Shown here in pieces: positions 1-9,016 of a stretch of 64,000 nucleotides of DNA (its first letter is position 1; the number at the start of each line of letters is the position of its first letter). The translations under genes were made by a program, and so were the position numbers. Source of the DNA: Streptomyces sp. CNQ-509 (GTDB taxonomy: Bacteria > Actinomycetota > Actinomycetes > Streptomycetales > Streptomycetaceae); the NCBI RefSeq assembly GCF_001011035.1, contig NZ_CP011492.1:6503447-6567446 (forward strand). The letters are read 5' to 3'. The notes under the pieces were generated by a model. The model saw only the letters and a program-made list of their open reading frames with translations, made no database searches and was not told where the DNA came from.

Positions 1-451
1 GCAGCCCAAGGGCACGGCGGGGGGCGTCCGGGTCGTGGACACGTACGCGCACCACCCCACGGAGATGAGCGCCGACCTGGAGGCCGTGCGGGCCGCCGCG
101 GACGACGGCCACGGCGGCCGCTCCGGCCGCATCCTCGTCGTCTTCCAGCCGCACCTGTTCTCGCGCACCCGCGAGCTGGGCACCGAGATGGGCCAGGCCC
201 TCGCGCTCGCCGACGCCTCCCTGGTGCTCGGCATCTATCCCGCCCGCGAAGACCCCATCCCCGGCGTGACCAGCGACATCATCATCGATGCCGCCCGCGC
301 GCAGGGCGCGGACGTCACCTTCGCGCCCGACATGGCCGCCGTCCCCGGCCTCGTCGCCGGAATGGCGAAGCCCGGTGATCTCGTTCTCACCATGGGGGCA
401 GGGGACGTCACCGAGCTGGGACCCCGGATCCTGTCCCGACTGGAGGGCTGA
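1..451 (+). CDS. murC: UDP-N-acetylmuramate--L-alanine ligase, C-terminal part (5' end outside window)
   Basis: MurC adds L-alanine to UDP-N-acetylmuramate in the cytoplasm, the first amino-acid step of the peptidoglycan stem peptide. Only the last 149 residues are present; the reading frame is open from base 2. The Mur ligase C-terminal domain is recognisable from DTYAHHPTE at the start, VFQPHLFSRT, then LGIYPAREDP and a terminal MGAGD(V)TELG segment. These match MurC rather than MurD/E/F. The stop codon is followed after one base by the msrB start. In most streptomycetes I know murC also precedes msrB, so the order is ordinary. The truncation is only the window edge, not a broken gene. Confidence 0.95.
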   Translation, partial: QPKGTAGGVRVVDTYAHHPTEMSADLEAVRAAADDGHGGRSGRILVVFQPHLFSRTRELGTEMGQALALADASLVLGIYPAREDPIPGVTSDIIIDAARAQGADVTFAPDMAAVPGLVAGMAKPGDLVLTMGAGDVTELGPRILSRLEG

Positions 452-452
452 G

Positions 453-872
453 ATGACATACGAGGTCGACAAGCCGGACGAGCAGTGGCGCGCGGAGCTG
501 TCGCCCGAGGAGTACCGCGTGCTCCGGCGGGCGGGCACGGAACCCGCCTTTACCGGCGAGTACACCGACACCAAGACCGAGGGCGTCTACGAGTGCCGGG
601 CCTGCGGCGCGGAGCTCTTCCGCTCCACGGAGAAGTTCGAGAGCCACTGCGGCTGGCCGAGCTTCTACGACCCCGCGCAGAGCGAGGCCGTCGAGCTGCT
701 GGAGGACCGCTCCCTGGGCATGGCCCGTACCGAGGTGCGCTGCGCCCGCTGCGGCTCCCACCTGGGCCACGTCTTCAGCGGCGAGGGCTACCCGACGCCG
801 ACCGACCAGCGCTACTGCATCAACTCCGTCTCCCTGCGGCTGCTGCCCGCCGGTGATTCCAGCGGGCAGTAA
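453..872 (+). CDS. msrB: Peptide-methionine (R)-S-oxide reductase
   Basis: MsrB reduces the R epimer of methionine sulfoxide in proteins, a cytoplasmic repair reaction recycled by thioredoxin. The 139-residue product is a single full-length MsrB domain. Zinc is held by C48, C51, C97 and C100 (CRACG and CARCG). The catalytic cysteine is C122 in RYCINS, and CGWPSF and GHVF are family motifs. The ATG lies one base after the murC stop and is preceded by the GAGGG of the murC end, which can act as ribosome binding site, so the two genes are probably cotranscribed. Nothing looks damaged. Confidence 0.95.
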   Translation: MTYEVDKPDEQWRAELSPEEYRVLRRAGTEPAFTGEYTDTKTEGVYECRACGAELFRSTEKFESHCGWPSFYDPAQSEAVELLEDRSLGMARTEVRCARCGSHLGHVFSGEGYPTPTDQRYCINSVSLRLLPAGDSSGQ

Positions 873-882
873 CCGCCGGGCC

Positions 883-915
883 CCCGGGCCCGCCCCCGAT
901 ACGCGCGGGCCCGGG
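883..915. terminator. Bidirectional hairpin terminator
   Basis: A perfect 11-bp stem (CCCGGGCCCGC at 883-893 pairing with 905-915) closes an 11-nt loop. It sits in the 63-bp gap between the convergent msrB gene and the secreted-protein gene, so it can stop transcription from both sides. There is no clear T run, as is usual for streptomycete terminators. Confidence 0.7.
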
Positions 916-935
916 AGGCGCGAGAGCGCCCCGCG

Positions 936-2126
936 TCAGTCCTCGACGCGTGCGAACGGGGTCGGGGTCTCGCCCGTCCAGCGGTAGAGGTAGACCTCGC
1001 CCTCCTGCTTGCGCACGCCGTCCTCGGTCACCGCCCGGCCCTCGGCGACGTAGTAGCGGCCGTCGCCCAGCGCGTCGATGCCGTAGTTGCCGTGGAACTC
1101 CCAGCCGCGCACGCCCGTCGCCGGGTCGTTCAGGCCCGCGTCGCGCAGCGTGAGGAGCTTGCCCTCCTCGGGCTTCGCCTGGCCCTTGATCTCGCCGCGC
1201 ACCGGCTTCTTCGAGCCGTCGACGGTGAAGAACGAGTAGTTCGGGAAGCCCTCCTTCACCCCGTCGTAGACCGCCATGATCCAGTTGCGGGTGTACGGGT
1301 CGTACTGGAGGTTCTGCACGCCATAGGTGGTGTTGCCGGTGTACGCGAAGTACTTGCCGTCGGTCCGCTTCGGGCCGCTGCGGTGCGGTTCCGCCTGCGA
1401 CAGCGGGCGCTCGTAGCGGCGCCAGTCGCGCACGTCGTATTCCAGGATGACCTGGTGGTCGTTGTCCGCGCGCGTGGTGTTGGAGTACACGCCGTACGCG
1501 ACCATCAGCTTCTGCACCCCGCCGCGCTTGCCGAACTCCGGGCCGAAGGAGACGCCGTCGATGCCGGAGCAGCCGTAGCGGTGGTCGGGGGTGTTCGCGG
1601 TGTCGCCGTCGAAGACACCGTCGCCGTTCATGTCGGCGGTGAAGTCCGCGACGACCTCGTCGAGGTGCACGGCGGTCATCACGCCGTCGGTCTCGGCGTT
1701 CATGCCGACCCGGTCGATCTTGTCCACGTCGAAGACGGCGATGTAGAACGCCTCTTCCGCCTTGTACTCGAGCGAGCCGTAGACGCGGCCGTCGCGGTCG
1801 CTGAGGTCGATGTCGCCGAGGTGCCCGGTGAGGCCCTCGACGGTGCCGATCACGTTGCCGTCGAGGTCGGTCTTGACCAGCATCTGCGTGAACGACCAGT
1901 AGACGAAGTTGCGTTCGGTGTCGACGGTGACGCCCTGGACGTGGCTCGTCGGCCACGCGCCGCCTTCGATGTGGGTGGGCAGGTCGGGCGGGAGCGGCTT
2001 GGCCGCGGGGGCGGCGGCGGGTGCGGTGGCGGCCGCGAAGCCTGCCGGGGCGGCGGTGAGCAGGAGGGCGGGGACGGCTATGCCGGCGACGACGGCCGCT
2101 CTGGCCGTACGGTACTTGCCGCGCAT
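936..2126 (-). CDS. Secreted protein of unknown function, last gene of the sugar operon
   Basis: I do not recognise the family. The product (396 residues from this start) opens with a basic end and a hydrophobic stretch ending in AGFAAATA, a typical Sec signal peptide, so it is probably exported and cleaved. The rest is soluble and rich in beta-type strands of the form GDGRYYVAEG and YDPYTRNWIM, which suggests a propeller-like fold (inference). A DMNGDGVFDGD segment resembles a calcium-binding EF-hand-like loop. The ATG at 2126 is favoured by AAAGGAA just upstream; an ATG at 2150 overlaps the dehydrogenase stop as ATGA and would add eight residues. Position at the operon end suggests a role in handling the substrate outside the cell. 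Confidence 0.75.
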   Translation of the reverse strand: MRGKYRTARAAVVAGIAVPALLLTAAPAGFAAATAPAAAPAAKPLPPDLPTHIEGGAWPTSHVQGVTVDTERNFVYWSFTQMLVKTDLDGNVIGTVEGLTGHLGDIDLSDRDGRVYGSLEYKAEEAFYIAVFDVDKIDRVGMNAETDGVMTAVHLDEVVADFTADMNGDGVFDGDTANTPDHRYGCSGIDGVSFGPEFGKRGGVQKLMVAYGVYSNTTRADNDHQVILEYDVRDWRRYERPLSQAEPHRSGPKRTDGKYFAYTGNTTYGVQNLQYDPYTRNWIMAVYDGVKEGFPNYSFFTVDGSKKPVRGEIKGQAKPEEGKLLTLRDAGLNDPATGVRGWEFHGNYGIDALGDGRYYVAEGRAVTEDGVRKQEGEVYLYRWTGETPTPFARVED

Positions 2127-2146
2127 GCGGGTTCCTTTCCACGGGT

Positions 2147-3175
2147 TCATCGGTTACGCACTTCCGGATTCGCGCAGTGGATCAAGGGCCGGCCGGCCAG
2201 GTGGTGGCCGACCTCGGTGGCGACCATGCCGGCCGCGTTGTGGGCGGTCTGGCGGCTGGCGCCGGCCAGGTGGGGGGTCGTCACGACGCCCGGGGTACGG
2301 GGCAGTCGCGAGTCAGCGGGCAGCGGTTCGACGGGGAACACGTCGAACGCGGCGCCGAAGAGCCGGCCTTCGTCGAGGGCGTCGCAGACCGCGTCGTAGT
2401 CGACGAGGGAGCCGCGGGCGCAGTTGACGAGGACGGCGCCGGCGGGCATGAGGCCGATCAGCTCGCGGGAGATCAGCCCCTCGGTCTGCGGGGTGGCGCG
2501 GGCATGCACGGTGACGAAGGCGGAACGGTTCATCAGCTCGGGCAGCTCGACCAGTTCGTCCGGCGCGATGGCCGCCGCCTCGGCGAACGGGTCGGCGACG
2601 AGCACGCGGGCGCCGAAGCCGCGGGCGATACGGGCCACGCGGGAGCCGATGGCGCCGTAGCCGACGATGCCGACCGTGCTGCCCGCCAGCTCCGGGCCGA
2701 CGGCCTCGTAGCGGTAGTAGTCGCCGCGCCAGACGCCGGCCGCCAGGTCCGCGTGGGTGGCGGGGACCCGGCGGGCGGCGGCCAGCATCAGGGCCACGGT
2801 GTGCTCGGCGGTGGCGGTGGCGTTACGGCCGGGGGCGTAGGTGACGGCGACGCCGTGGCGGGTGGCGGCGTCCAGGTTGGCGTTGACGGGGCCGCCGCGG
2901 CTGACGCAGAACAGCCGCAGGGCCGGGCTCGCGGCGAGGATCCGCTCGGTGAGCGGCGCCATCTGCGTCACACAGATCTCGGCGCCGTCCAGGGCCTCGA
3001 TGAGCTGGTCCTCCGTGCCCGACGCCTCCTTCACCTCGGCCACCGGGCCGAACGGCTCGACGGGCCAGGGCAGGGTGAGTTCGCGGACGTCGGCGTCGGG
3101 GGCGACCGGGCGGAGCCGGTCGCGGAGCAGGTCGTTGCGGACGAAGTGGTCGCCGGCGGCGAGGATGGTGGTCAC
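2147..3175 (-). CDS. NAD-dependent D-2-hydroxyacid dehydrogenase family protein
   Basis: The family interconverts D-2-hydroxy acids and 2-keto acids with NAD(H). In the 342-residue product the dinucleotide fold shows at GIVGYGAIGSRV (about 169-180). The catalytic Arg254 (NCARGSLVD), Glu283 (VEP) and His302 (TPHLAG) are all present, so the enzyme should be active. It resembles 3-phosphoglycerate dehydrogenase-like members without a C-terminal ACT domain. The GTG start overlaps the stop of the upstream phosphatase by 4 bp (GTGA), so it is translationally coupled in the sugar operon. The substrate is unknown; the two kinases upstream make a phosphorylated or free sugar acid plausible (inference). 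Confidence 0.85.
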   Translation of the reverse strand: MTTILAAGDHFVRNDLLRDRLRPVAPDADVRELTLPWPVEPFGPVAEVKEASGTEDQLIEALDGAEICVTQMAPLTERILAASPALRLFCVSRGGPVNANLDAATRHGVAVTYAPGRNATATAEHTVALMLAAARRVPATHADLAAGVWRGDYYRYEAVGPELAGSTVGIVGYGAIGSRVARIARGFGARVLVADPFAEAAAIAPDELVELPELMNRSAFVTVHARATPQTEGLISRELIGLMPAGAVLVNCARGSLVDYDAVCDALDEGRLFGAAFDVFPVEPLPADSRLPRTPGVVTTPHLAGASRQTAHNAAGMVATEVGHHLAGRPLIHCANPEVRNR

Positions 3176-3840
3176 GCGGGGACTCCCGGGGTCACGGGGC
3201 GGTTCAGCGTCAGCAGCGAGGGCGTGCCGTCGCTGAGGACCAGCTCGTTGAGGGCGCAGTTGGCCAGGTGGGGGAAGCGACGGCGGTAGTCGCGCAGCGG
3301 CAGGTCGAGCAGCCGGCAGAGGGTGAGCCGGATGGCGGTGGAGTGGGCGACGACGAGTATCCGCCCGTCGCTCTCCTTGCCGCCCGTCTGCTTGCCGTCG
3401 CCCTGCGCACCGGTGTCGTGCTCCGCGCGCAGGTCGGCGAGGAAGGCCACGTACCGCTCGACGACCGCCGCCGGATCCTCCCCCTCGGGGAAGTGGCTGG
3501 CCACCGGGTCGGCCTCGAACGACGCCACCGCCTCGGGCATCCGCTCGCGCATCTCGGCGCGGGTCAGCCCCTCGGCGACGCCGAAGTCCAGCTCGCGCAG
3601 GCGCGGGTCGAGGTGGAGCGGCAGCCCCGCGGCCGCCGCGCTGCCCGCCGCCGTCTGCCGGCAGCGCAGCATCGGCGAGGACCATACGGCCGTAAGCCCC
3701 GCCTGCGCCGCCCAGTCGGCGAGGGCGGCGGCCTGGTCGCGGCCGTGGTCCGTGAGGTCGATGTCGGTGGCGCCCGCGTAGCGGTTCTCGCCGTGCCAGA
3801 CGCTCTCCCCGTGCCGGACGAAGATGACGTTGAGGCTCAT
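3172..3840 (-). CDS. Histidine phosphatase (phosphoglycerate mutase-like) family protein
   Basis: A 222-residue single-domain member of the histidine phosphatase superfamily. The phospho-accepting histidine is H10 in the VRHGES motif and the second catalytic histidine is H166 in VVAHSTAI; the proton donor Glu is expected in LRELDFG. Members remove or move phosphate on sugar phosphates and other metabolites, and the sequence alone does not separate mutase from phosphatase. ATG overlaps the upstream kinase stop (ATGA) and its own stop overlaps the dehydrogenase GTG. A phosphatase coded with two sugar kinases suggests either removal of phosphate from an intermediate or damage control of a dead-end product (inference). 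Confidence 0.85.
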   Translation of the reverse strand: MSLNVIFVRHGESVWHGENRYAGATDIDLTDHGRDQAAALADWAAQAGLTAVWSSPMLRCRQTAAGSAAAAGLPLHLDPRLRELDFGVAEGLTRAEMRERMPEAVASFEADPVASHFPEGEDPAAVVERYVAFLADLRAEHDTGAQGDGKQTGGKESDGRILVVAHSTAIRLTLCRLLDLPLRDYRRRFPHLANCALNELVLSDGTPSLLTLNRPVTPGVPA

Positions 3841-5381
3841 GACGCGGTCCTCTCTCGTGCGTGGGCCGCGACGACCTCGGGCAGCCAGCCGCGCCGGGCC
3901 AGCAGGTCGACGAGCCGGACATAGCCCTCGTCGTGGGCGGATCGGTACGGGTCGCGGGGCTCGACGGTGCGGTCGGCCCGGACCATCGCGGCGGCGGCGC
4001 GGTCCAGGGCGCCGCCCGCGGCGGGGCTGCCGGCGGCGCCGCCGGAGTCGGTATCGGTGCCGGTGCCGTCGAGGGCGGCGGCGGCCAGGACGGCCATCCC
4101 CAGCGCCGGCTGCGCGTGGCGCGGCAGCGTCACCGGGCGGCGCAGGACGTCGGCGCGGAGCTGGTTCCACACCGGGTTGCGGGTCGCGCCGCCGGTGAGG
4201 ACGACGGCCCCGGTGGCGGGCGCGCCGAGCAGGTCGGCGTAGTCGAAGCAGAGCCGCTCGACGTACGCGGCCCCCTGGAGCAGCGCCGCGAAGTCCTCGG
4301 CCGGGCCCGCCGCCTCGCGGCTGCGGAACGCCGTCGCCTCTGGCGCGACGAACGGGAACCGCTCCCCGGGCGAGACCAGCGGATAGCGCAGCAGCCCGGT
4401 CGGCAGCAGCTCCGCCGCCCCGGCCGTCAGCCGGTCCAGGTCGGCGCCCGCGAACTCCCGCGCCACCAGCCCGGCCCCGACGCTGGACGCGCCGCCCGGC
4501 AGCCAGGTGCCCGCGGGCGAGCGGTGCGAGTACATGACGCCCGCCGGGTCGTGGACCAGGTCCGCGGTCACGCCCTTGAGCACCAGCGTGGTGCCCATGA
4601 CGGAGTTCCAGCTCCCCACCGCCGTGGCCCCGGAGCCCAGTTGGGCGGCGCAGCCGTCGGTCATCCCGGCGACCACCGGGGTGCCCGCGCGCAGGCCGGT
4701 CTCCGCCGCCGCGGCGGCCGAGACCTCCCCGAGCACGGTCCCCGGCGGCACCAGTCCCGGCAGCACCCCGGCCGGGATGCCGAGGTCCGCGAAGACCTCA
4801 TCGGGCCAGGTCACGGTGGCGGCGTCGGCGCCGGTCTTGAGCGCGTTGCTGGTGTCGGCCGGTACGTCGTGGCCGACGAGCCGGCGGTTGACCACGTCGT
4901 TCTGGTGGGCGAGCCGCCAGCCGTCCGCGGCGGCCCGCGGATGCCGGTCGAGCAGCCAGCGCAGCTTCGGCAGCCCCCAGGAGCGCTGCATCCGCCGGTA
5001 GCCGGCCCGGGTCCACTGCGCCTCGCCGGCCTCGTTGACCTTCTCGGCCTCGGCGGCGGCGCGCCCGTCGTCGTACATCAGCGCGGGCGTGACGGCGCGC
5101 CCGCGGCGGTCGGTGAGGGTGACGGTGCCGGAGGTGGCGTCGACGGCCACGGCGCGGATCCGGCGCGGGTCCGCGCCCGCCGCGCGGGCCTGCCCGACCG
5201 CGGCGCAGACCGCGTGCCACCACTCGTCCGGGTCCTGCTCGTGGCGGCCGTCGCGCCGGTCGCTGGTGAGCGGGGCCGTGCCCGTGCCGAGCAGGTGCCC
5301 GGCGGAGTCGGCGGCCACCGCGCGGACGCCCTGTGTGCCCAGGTCGATGCCGAGCCAGGCGTCCGGAGCCGGGTGGGTCAT
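3837..5381 (-). CDS. FGGY-family carbohydrate kinase, D-ribulose/xylulose kinase-like
   Basis: ATP-dependent sugar kinase of 514 residues. The N-terminal FGGY domain starts LGIDLGTQGVRA. The likely catalytic base is Asp242 in GMTDGCAA. The C-terminal domain carries LTGGATRNPVWNQLRAD. Segments such as TSGTV, ALMYDDGRA, HQNDVVNRRL and TSNALKTG look more like the bacterial/plant D-ribulose kinase group than glycerol kinase (family knowledge, by eye). A glycine/aspartate/threonine-rich insert around 450-470 is probably a disordered loop. The gene overlaps its neighbours by 4 bp on both sides. It is the second of two non-identical kinases in the operon, implying two phosphorylatable sugars or two steps. 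Confidence 0.85.
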   Translation of the reverse strand: MTHPAPDAWLGIDLGTQGVRAVAADSAGHLLGTGTAPLTSDRRDGRHEQDPDEWWHAVCAAVGQARAAGADPRRIRAVAVDATSGTVTLTDRRGRAVTPALMYDDGRAAAEAEKVNEAGEAQWTRAGYRRMQRSWGLPKLRWLLDRHPRAAADGWRLAHQNDVVNRRLVGHDVPADTSNALKTGADAATVTWPDEVFADLGIPAGVLPGLVPPGTVLGEVSAAAAAETGLRAGTPVVAGMTDGCAAQLGSGATAVGSWNSVMGTTLVLKGVTADLVHDPAGVMYSHRSPAGTWLPGGASSVGAGLVAREFAGADLDRLTAGAAELLPTGLLRYPLVSPGERFPFVAPEATAFRSREAAGPAEDFAALLQGAAYVERLCFDYADLLGAPATGAVVLTGGATRNPVWNQLRADVLRRPVTLPRHAQPALGMAVLAAAALDGTGTDTDSGGAAGSPAAGGALDRAAAAMVRADRTVEPRDPYRSAHDEGYVRLVDLLARRGWLPEVVAAHARERTAS

Positions 5382-6919
5382 GCGCCGGCTCCACCCGCGT
5401 GCGCGGATCCGGTCCCGCCGGCCGTACGCTCCCGGCCCAGCGCCCACACCGGCCGGTGCAGGTCGCGCAGTTCCAGGAACTCGGCGTAGCGGCCGTCCGC
5501 GGCGCGGGCGGGGTCCGGTTCGTACGACGCCGCGATACGCACCCGGTGCGCCGCCGCCGTCGCGAAGTCCGGCTCCCGGCCGGTCGCGACGGCGCCGGTC
5601 AGCCACGCGCCGCGGGCGCCGATCTCGGTGTCGGCGGGGACCGCCACCGGTACGCCCGTGACGTCGGAGATCAGCCGCATCCAGAACCCGCTGCGGGTGC
5701 CCCCGCCGCTGAGCGTCAGCAGACCGGGCTCCGCGGGTGAGGCCGCGAGGCAGTCGCGGATCGCCAGGGTGACCCCCTCCACCACCGCGCGCGCCACGTC
5801 CTCGCGGCCGCTGTCCAGCGACAGTCCGGTCAGCGAGCCGCGGGCGGCCGGGTCGAAGAACGGCGCGCGCTCGCCGGCGGGGGAGAGGTACGGCATGAAC
5901 CGCACCCCCGCGGTGTCCGCGGAGCCGCGCTCGGCCAGCTCCATCAGCTCGGCGGCGGAGGAGAGACCGAGGAGCCTGGCGCCCCAGTCGAGCATGTCGC
6001 CGCCGCTCATCGTGGGGAAGGCGCGCAGGTAGTGGCCGGGCACGCCGAGCGGGACGGTGATGCCCACCGGGGTGTCCGCGGGGCCGGGCGCGGGGGGCGC
6101 GTCGGTGACGATCTCGGTGGAGAGCGTGGTACCGAGGATGGTGCACGCGCGGCCCGCGCTGACCGCGCCCGAGCCGATCGCGGTGGCGCAGATGTCGTAC
6201 GGGGCGAGCACCACGGGGATGCCCTCCGGCAGCCCGGTCTCGGCGCCGGCGGCGGCGCCGAGGGGGGTGACGCGGTGGTCGTCGTCGCGCAGCGGCGGCA
6301 GCAGCTCGCGGGCCCACTCCACCCCGTACAGCTCGAACAGCCGGTCCGACCAGGTGCGCCCGGCGATGTCCAGAAACGGCGCCGCGGCCTCCGACTCGTC
6401 CACGGCGGGCTGCCCGGTGAGCTTGTAGAAGAGCCAGCCGCCGCAGGTCAGCAGGTGCCGGGAGCGGGCGGCGCGGTCCGGGTCGTGCGCGCGCAGCCAC
6501 GCCAGGACCGCGTTCGGCATGCCGGTGGACAGCCGCGAGCCGCAGATGCGGAACGCCTCGTCCACGGTCCCGTCCCGCTCCCAGTCGCCGACGATGCCGG
6601 CGGCGCGGCCGTCGTTCCAGAGCACCGCGGGGCCGGTGGGCCGGCCCGCGCCGTCGATCAGCCAGGCTCCGTCACCCTGCCCGGTCACCGCGACGAACGC
6701 GGGCGGCGCGGGCAGCGCGGCGACCACCTCCCGTACGGCGGAGGCCACCGCGTCCCACACGTCGGTCATGTCCTGCTCGGCCCAGCCCGGCCGGGGCCGC
6801 GTCACCCGCGTCGGGCGCCGGCCGACCGTCAGCTCCGCGCCGTCCGGGCCGTAGCCGACGACCTTGACGACGGTGGTGCCGGCGTCGATCGCGAGGGCGG
6901 TCAGGTCCGCTTCACCCAT
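5378..6919 (-). CDS. FGGY-family carbohydrate kinase, xylulose/erythritol kinase-like
   Basis: 513-residue FGGY kinase. It has the N-terminal ATP-binding strand LAIDAGTTVVKV, PRPGWAEQD near residue 45, a probable catalytic Asp242 in APYDICATA and the signature SGGGTRSGFWMRL near 405-415. The wording is closer to L-xylulose/erythritol-type kinases than to the downstream kinase, with which it shares little identity by eye, so this is not a recent duplication. The ATG lies 4 bp after the permease stop. Sugar specificity cannot be read from the sequence. Full length, with no missing key residue seen. Confidence 0.85.
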   Translation of the reverse strand: MGEADLTALAIDAGTTVVKVVGYGPDGAELTVGRRPTRVTRPRPGWAEQDMTDVWDAVASAVREVVAALPAPPAFVAVTGQGDGAWLIDGAGRPTGPAVLWNDGRAAGIVGDWERDGTVDEAFRICGSRLSTGMPNAVLAWLRAHDPDRAARSRHLLTCGGWLFYKLTGQPAVDESEAAAPFLDIAGRTWSDRLFELYGVEWARELLPPLRDDDHRVTPLGAAAGAETGLPEGIPVVLAPYDICATAIGSGAVSAGRACTILGTTLSTEIVTDAPPAPGPADTPVGITVPLGVPGHYLRAFPTMSGGDMLDWGARLLGLSSAAELMELAERGSADTAGVRFMPYLSPAGERAPFFDPAARGSLTGLSLDSGREDVARAVVEGVTLAIRDCLAASPAEPGLLTLSGGGTRSGFWMRLISDVTGVPVAVPADTEIGARGAWLTGAVATGREPDFATAAAHRVRIAASYEPDPARAADGRYAEFLELRDLHRPVWALGRERTAGGTGSAHAGGAGA

Positions 6920-6923
6920 GTCG

Positions 6924-8174
6924 TCAGCCCCTTCCGTGTGCCTGCCGCGACCGGCGTGCCGCGGAGTCCAGGGCGACGGCGACGAGCAGCACCAGGCCCG
7001 TGATGATGAAGCGGTACGAGGAGTCGAGGTTCAGCAGCGTCAGACCGCTGGAGATCGACTGGATGACCAGCACGCCCAGCAGCGCCGCGAACGCGGAACC
7101 GCGGCCGCCGAAGAGGCTGGTGCCGCCGATGACCGCGGCGGCGATGGCGTTGAGGTTGACGTCCGCGGTGCCGGTCGACTGGTTCGCCGCCGCCAGCCGC
7201 GCCGCGGCCAGCACGCCGCCGGTCGCCGCCAGCGCGGAGCACATGACGAACGCGGAGGTGTAGACGGCGCGGACGTCGATGCCGGCCCGGCGGGCCGCCT
7301 CCGCGTTGCCGCCCACCGCGTACAGGGACCGCCCGAACTTCGTCTTGGTGAGGACGTAGTGCACCATCAGCACCAGGCTGACGAAGAGCATGAACATCCA
7401 GGGGACGCCACGGGTGCGGTTCAGGTAGAAGACCGTGAACAGCAGCGCCGCCGCCAGCAGCCCGGCCCGGAGCCCGAGCCACTGCATCGACGCGGACGAC
7501 AGCCCGGCGCGGCGCCGGCTGCGGGCCCGTACCCAGCCGACGGCGAGGAAGCCGCCGGCCGCCGCGACCGCGAAGACGTAGGCCAGCGTCTCGGGCACGA
7601 ACCACACCTGCGCGAACTTCACCAGCGGCGAGTCGTACGGGATGTTGATCGCGTTCTGGTCGCGCAGCAGCCACAACTGCAGGCCCAGGAAGGCCAGCAG
7701 CCCGCCCAGGGTGACGACGAAGCTCGGCACGCCGAAGCGGTTCAGTATCTGGCCGTAGAGCCAGCCGATCACACAGCCGCCGGCGATCGCGACGGCCAGG
7801 GCCAGCACCATCGGCTGCTCATGTTTGACCATGACGACGGCGGTGGCCGCGGCCGAGACGCCGCTCACCGAGCCGACCGACAGGTCGATCTGGCCGACGA
7901 GCAGCACGCACACGATGCCCAGCGCGATGACGCCAAGCGGCACCATCTCGAAGGCCAGGTTCACCAGGTTGGTGCTGGACAGGAAGGTCTGGTTCAGCGA
8001 CTGGAAGATGGTCCAGATGACCACGATGCCGGCGACGACGGGCAGCATGCCCAGGTCGCCGTCGCGGGTGCGGCGGACGGCGGCGCGGACGCTGTCGCCG
8101 ATGCCCTGGGGCGTCGTCAGCCGCTCGTCCATCAGGTCGGTGGTCTTGCTCGGCGGAGTGTCCAGGGATGTCAC
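6924..8174 (-). CDS. Sugar ABC transporter permease (XylH/RbsC type)
   Basis: 416-residue integral membrane permease of the carbohydrate-uptake CUT2 class. Several long hydrophobic segments are clear. The signature LVGQIDLSVGSVSG lies near residue 90, and the C-terminal family stretch has AAVIGGTSLFGGRGSAFAALLG. A cytoplasmic linker RARSRRRAGL interrupts the middle, as in xylose-type permeases. The start overlaps the ATPase stop by 4 bp. With the ATPase and lipoprotein it forms an importer, probably for a pentose, pentitol or similar monosaccharide (inference from class). Confidence 0.9.
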   Translation of the reverse strand: MTSLDTPPSKTTDLMDERLTTPQGIGDSVRAAVRRTRDGDLGMLPVVAGIVVIWTIFQSLNQTFLSSTNLVNLAFEMVPLGVIALGIVCVLLVGQIDLSVGSVSGVSAAATAVVMVKHEQPMVLALAVAIAGGCVIGWLYGQILNRFGVPSFVVTLGGLLAFLGLQLWLLRDQNAINIPYDSPLVKFAQVWFVPETLAYVFAVAAAGGFLAVGWVRARSRRRAGLSSASMQWLGLRAGLLAAALLFTVFYLNRTRGVPWMFMLFVSLVLMVHYVLTKTKFGRSLYAVGGNAEAARRAGIDVRAVYTSAFVMCSALAATGGVLAAARLAAANQSTGTADVNLNAIAAAVIGGTSLFGGRGSAFAALLGVLVIQSISSGLTLLNLDSSYRFIITGLVLLVAVALDSAARRSRQAHGRG

Positions 8175-9016
8175 GGCAGTTCCTTCTCTTTCCGCTCATT
8201 CCGCGTCGCCGCGTCCGGCCGCGGTTCGCCGGCCGCGGCTCTCCTGGCCGCGCGCTGCGCGACCACGTTGTCCACCGCGCCGGTGATCGCGGCGACGACC
8301 TGCTCCGAGGTGACGGTGCGGGCGTCGAAGACGCCGTTGTTGCGGCCCAGGCGGAGCACCGCCACCCGGTCGGCCACGGCGCGGACGTCGTCCATGTTGT
8401 GGCTGATCATGACGACGCCGAGGCCGTTGCCCTTCAGCCGCTCGATGAGGTTCAGCACCTCGGCCGTCTGCGCCACGCCGAGCGCGGCGGTCGGCTCGTC
8501 GAGGAGGATCACCTCGGGCTTGCCCAGCAGTGCCCGGGTGATCGCCACCGTCTGCCGCTGGCCGCCGGAGAGGGCGGCCACCGGCACGTCGAGGGTGGGG
8601 ATACGGGCCGACAGCTCCCGCAGCAGCTCCCAGGAGCGGGTCTCCATCCTGACGTCGTCCAGCATCCAGGGGCGTAGCTCCTGGCCGAGGAAGAGGTTCG
8701 CCTTGACGTCGAGGTTCTCGCAGAGCGCCAGGTCCTGGAAGACGGTGGCGATGCCGATGGCCTGCGCGTCGGCGGGCGAGCCGAGCGACACCTCCCGGTC
8801 GTGGAAGGTGATGGTGCCCCCGTCGGGGGTGTAGACCCCCGACAGGATCTTCACCAGCGTGGACTTGCCGGCGCCGTTGTCCCCGACGACGGCCACCACC
8901 TCGCCGGCGGCCACGTCGAGGTCGATGCCGGTGAGCGCGGCGACGGCGCCGAACTGCTTGCTGACGCCGCGCAGGGACAGCACGGTGGGCGCGGCCGGGG
9001 CGGCGGGGGCTGTCAT
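8171..9016 (-). CDS. Sugar ABC transporter ATP-binding protein, single-domain (XylG-like)
   Basis: ATPase of the importer, 281 residues. Walker A is GDNGAGKST, the Q loop is TVFQDLALC, the ABC signature is LSGGQRQ, Walker B is VILLDEPTAALG and the switch histidine is in ISHNMDD. RbsA/XylG proteins are usually about 500 residues with two ATPase halves; this one has a single half, a known CUT2 variant common in actinomycetes. The tail is basic (QRAARRAAAG). ATG is used with GAAAGG upstream. A 108-bp gap to the lipoprotein stop contains no gene. Confidence 0.92.
   Translation of the reverse strand: MTAPAAPAAPTVLSLRGVSKQFGAVAALTGIDLDVAAGEVVAVVGDNGAGKSTLVKILSGVYTPDGGTITFHDREVSLGSPADAQAIGIATVFQDLALCENLDVKANLFLGQELRPWMLDDVRMETRSWELLRELSARIPTLDVPVAALSGGQRQTVAITRALLGKPEVILLDEPTAALGVAQTAEVLNLIERLKGNGLGVVMISHNMDDVRAVADRVAVLRLGRNNGVFDARTVTSEQVVAAITGAVDNVVAQRAARRAAAGEPRPDAATRNERKEKELP

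Noticed and set aside
3837..6500. A single 887-residue minus-strand reading frame spanning both kinase genes
   Set aside because: Its first half is an Arg/Pro-rich shadow in the wrong frame; only the part from 5381 is real kinase. The 4-bp overlap with the upstream kinase explains the long open frame.
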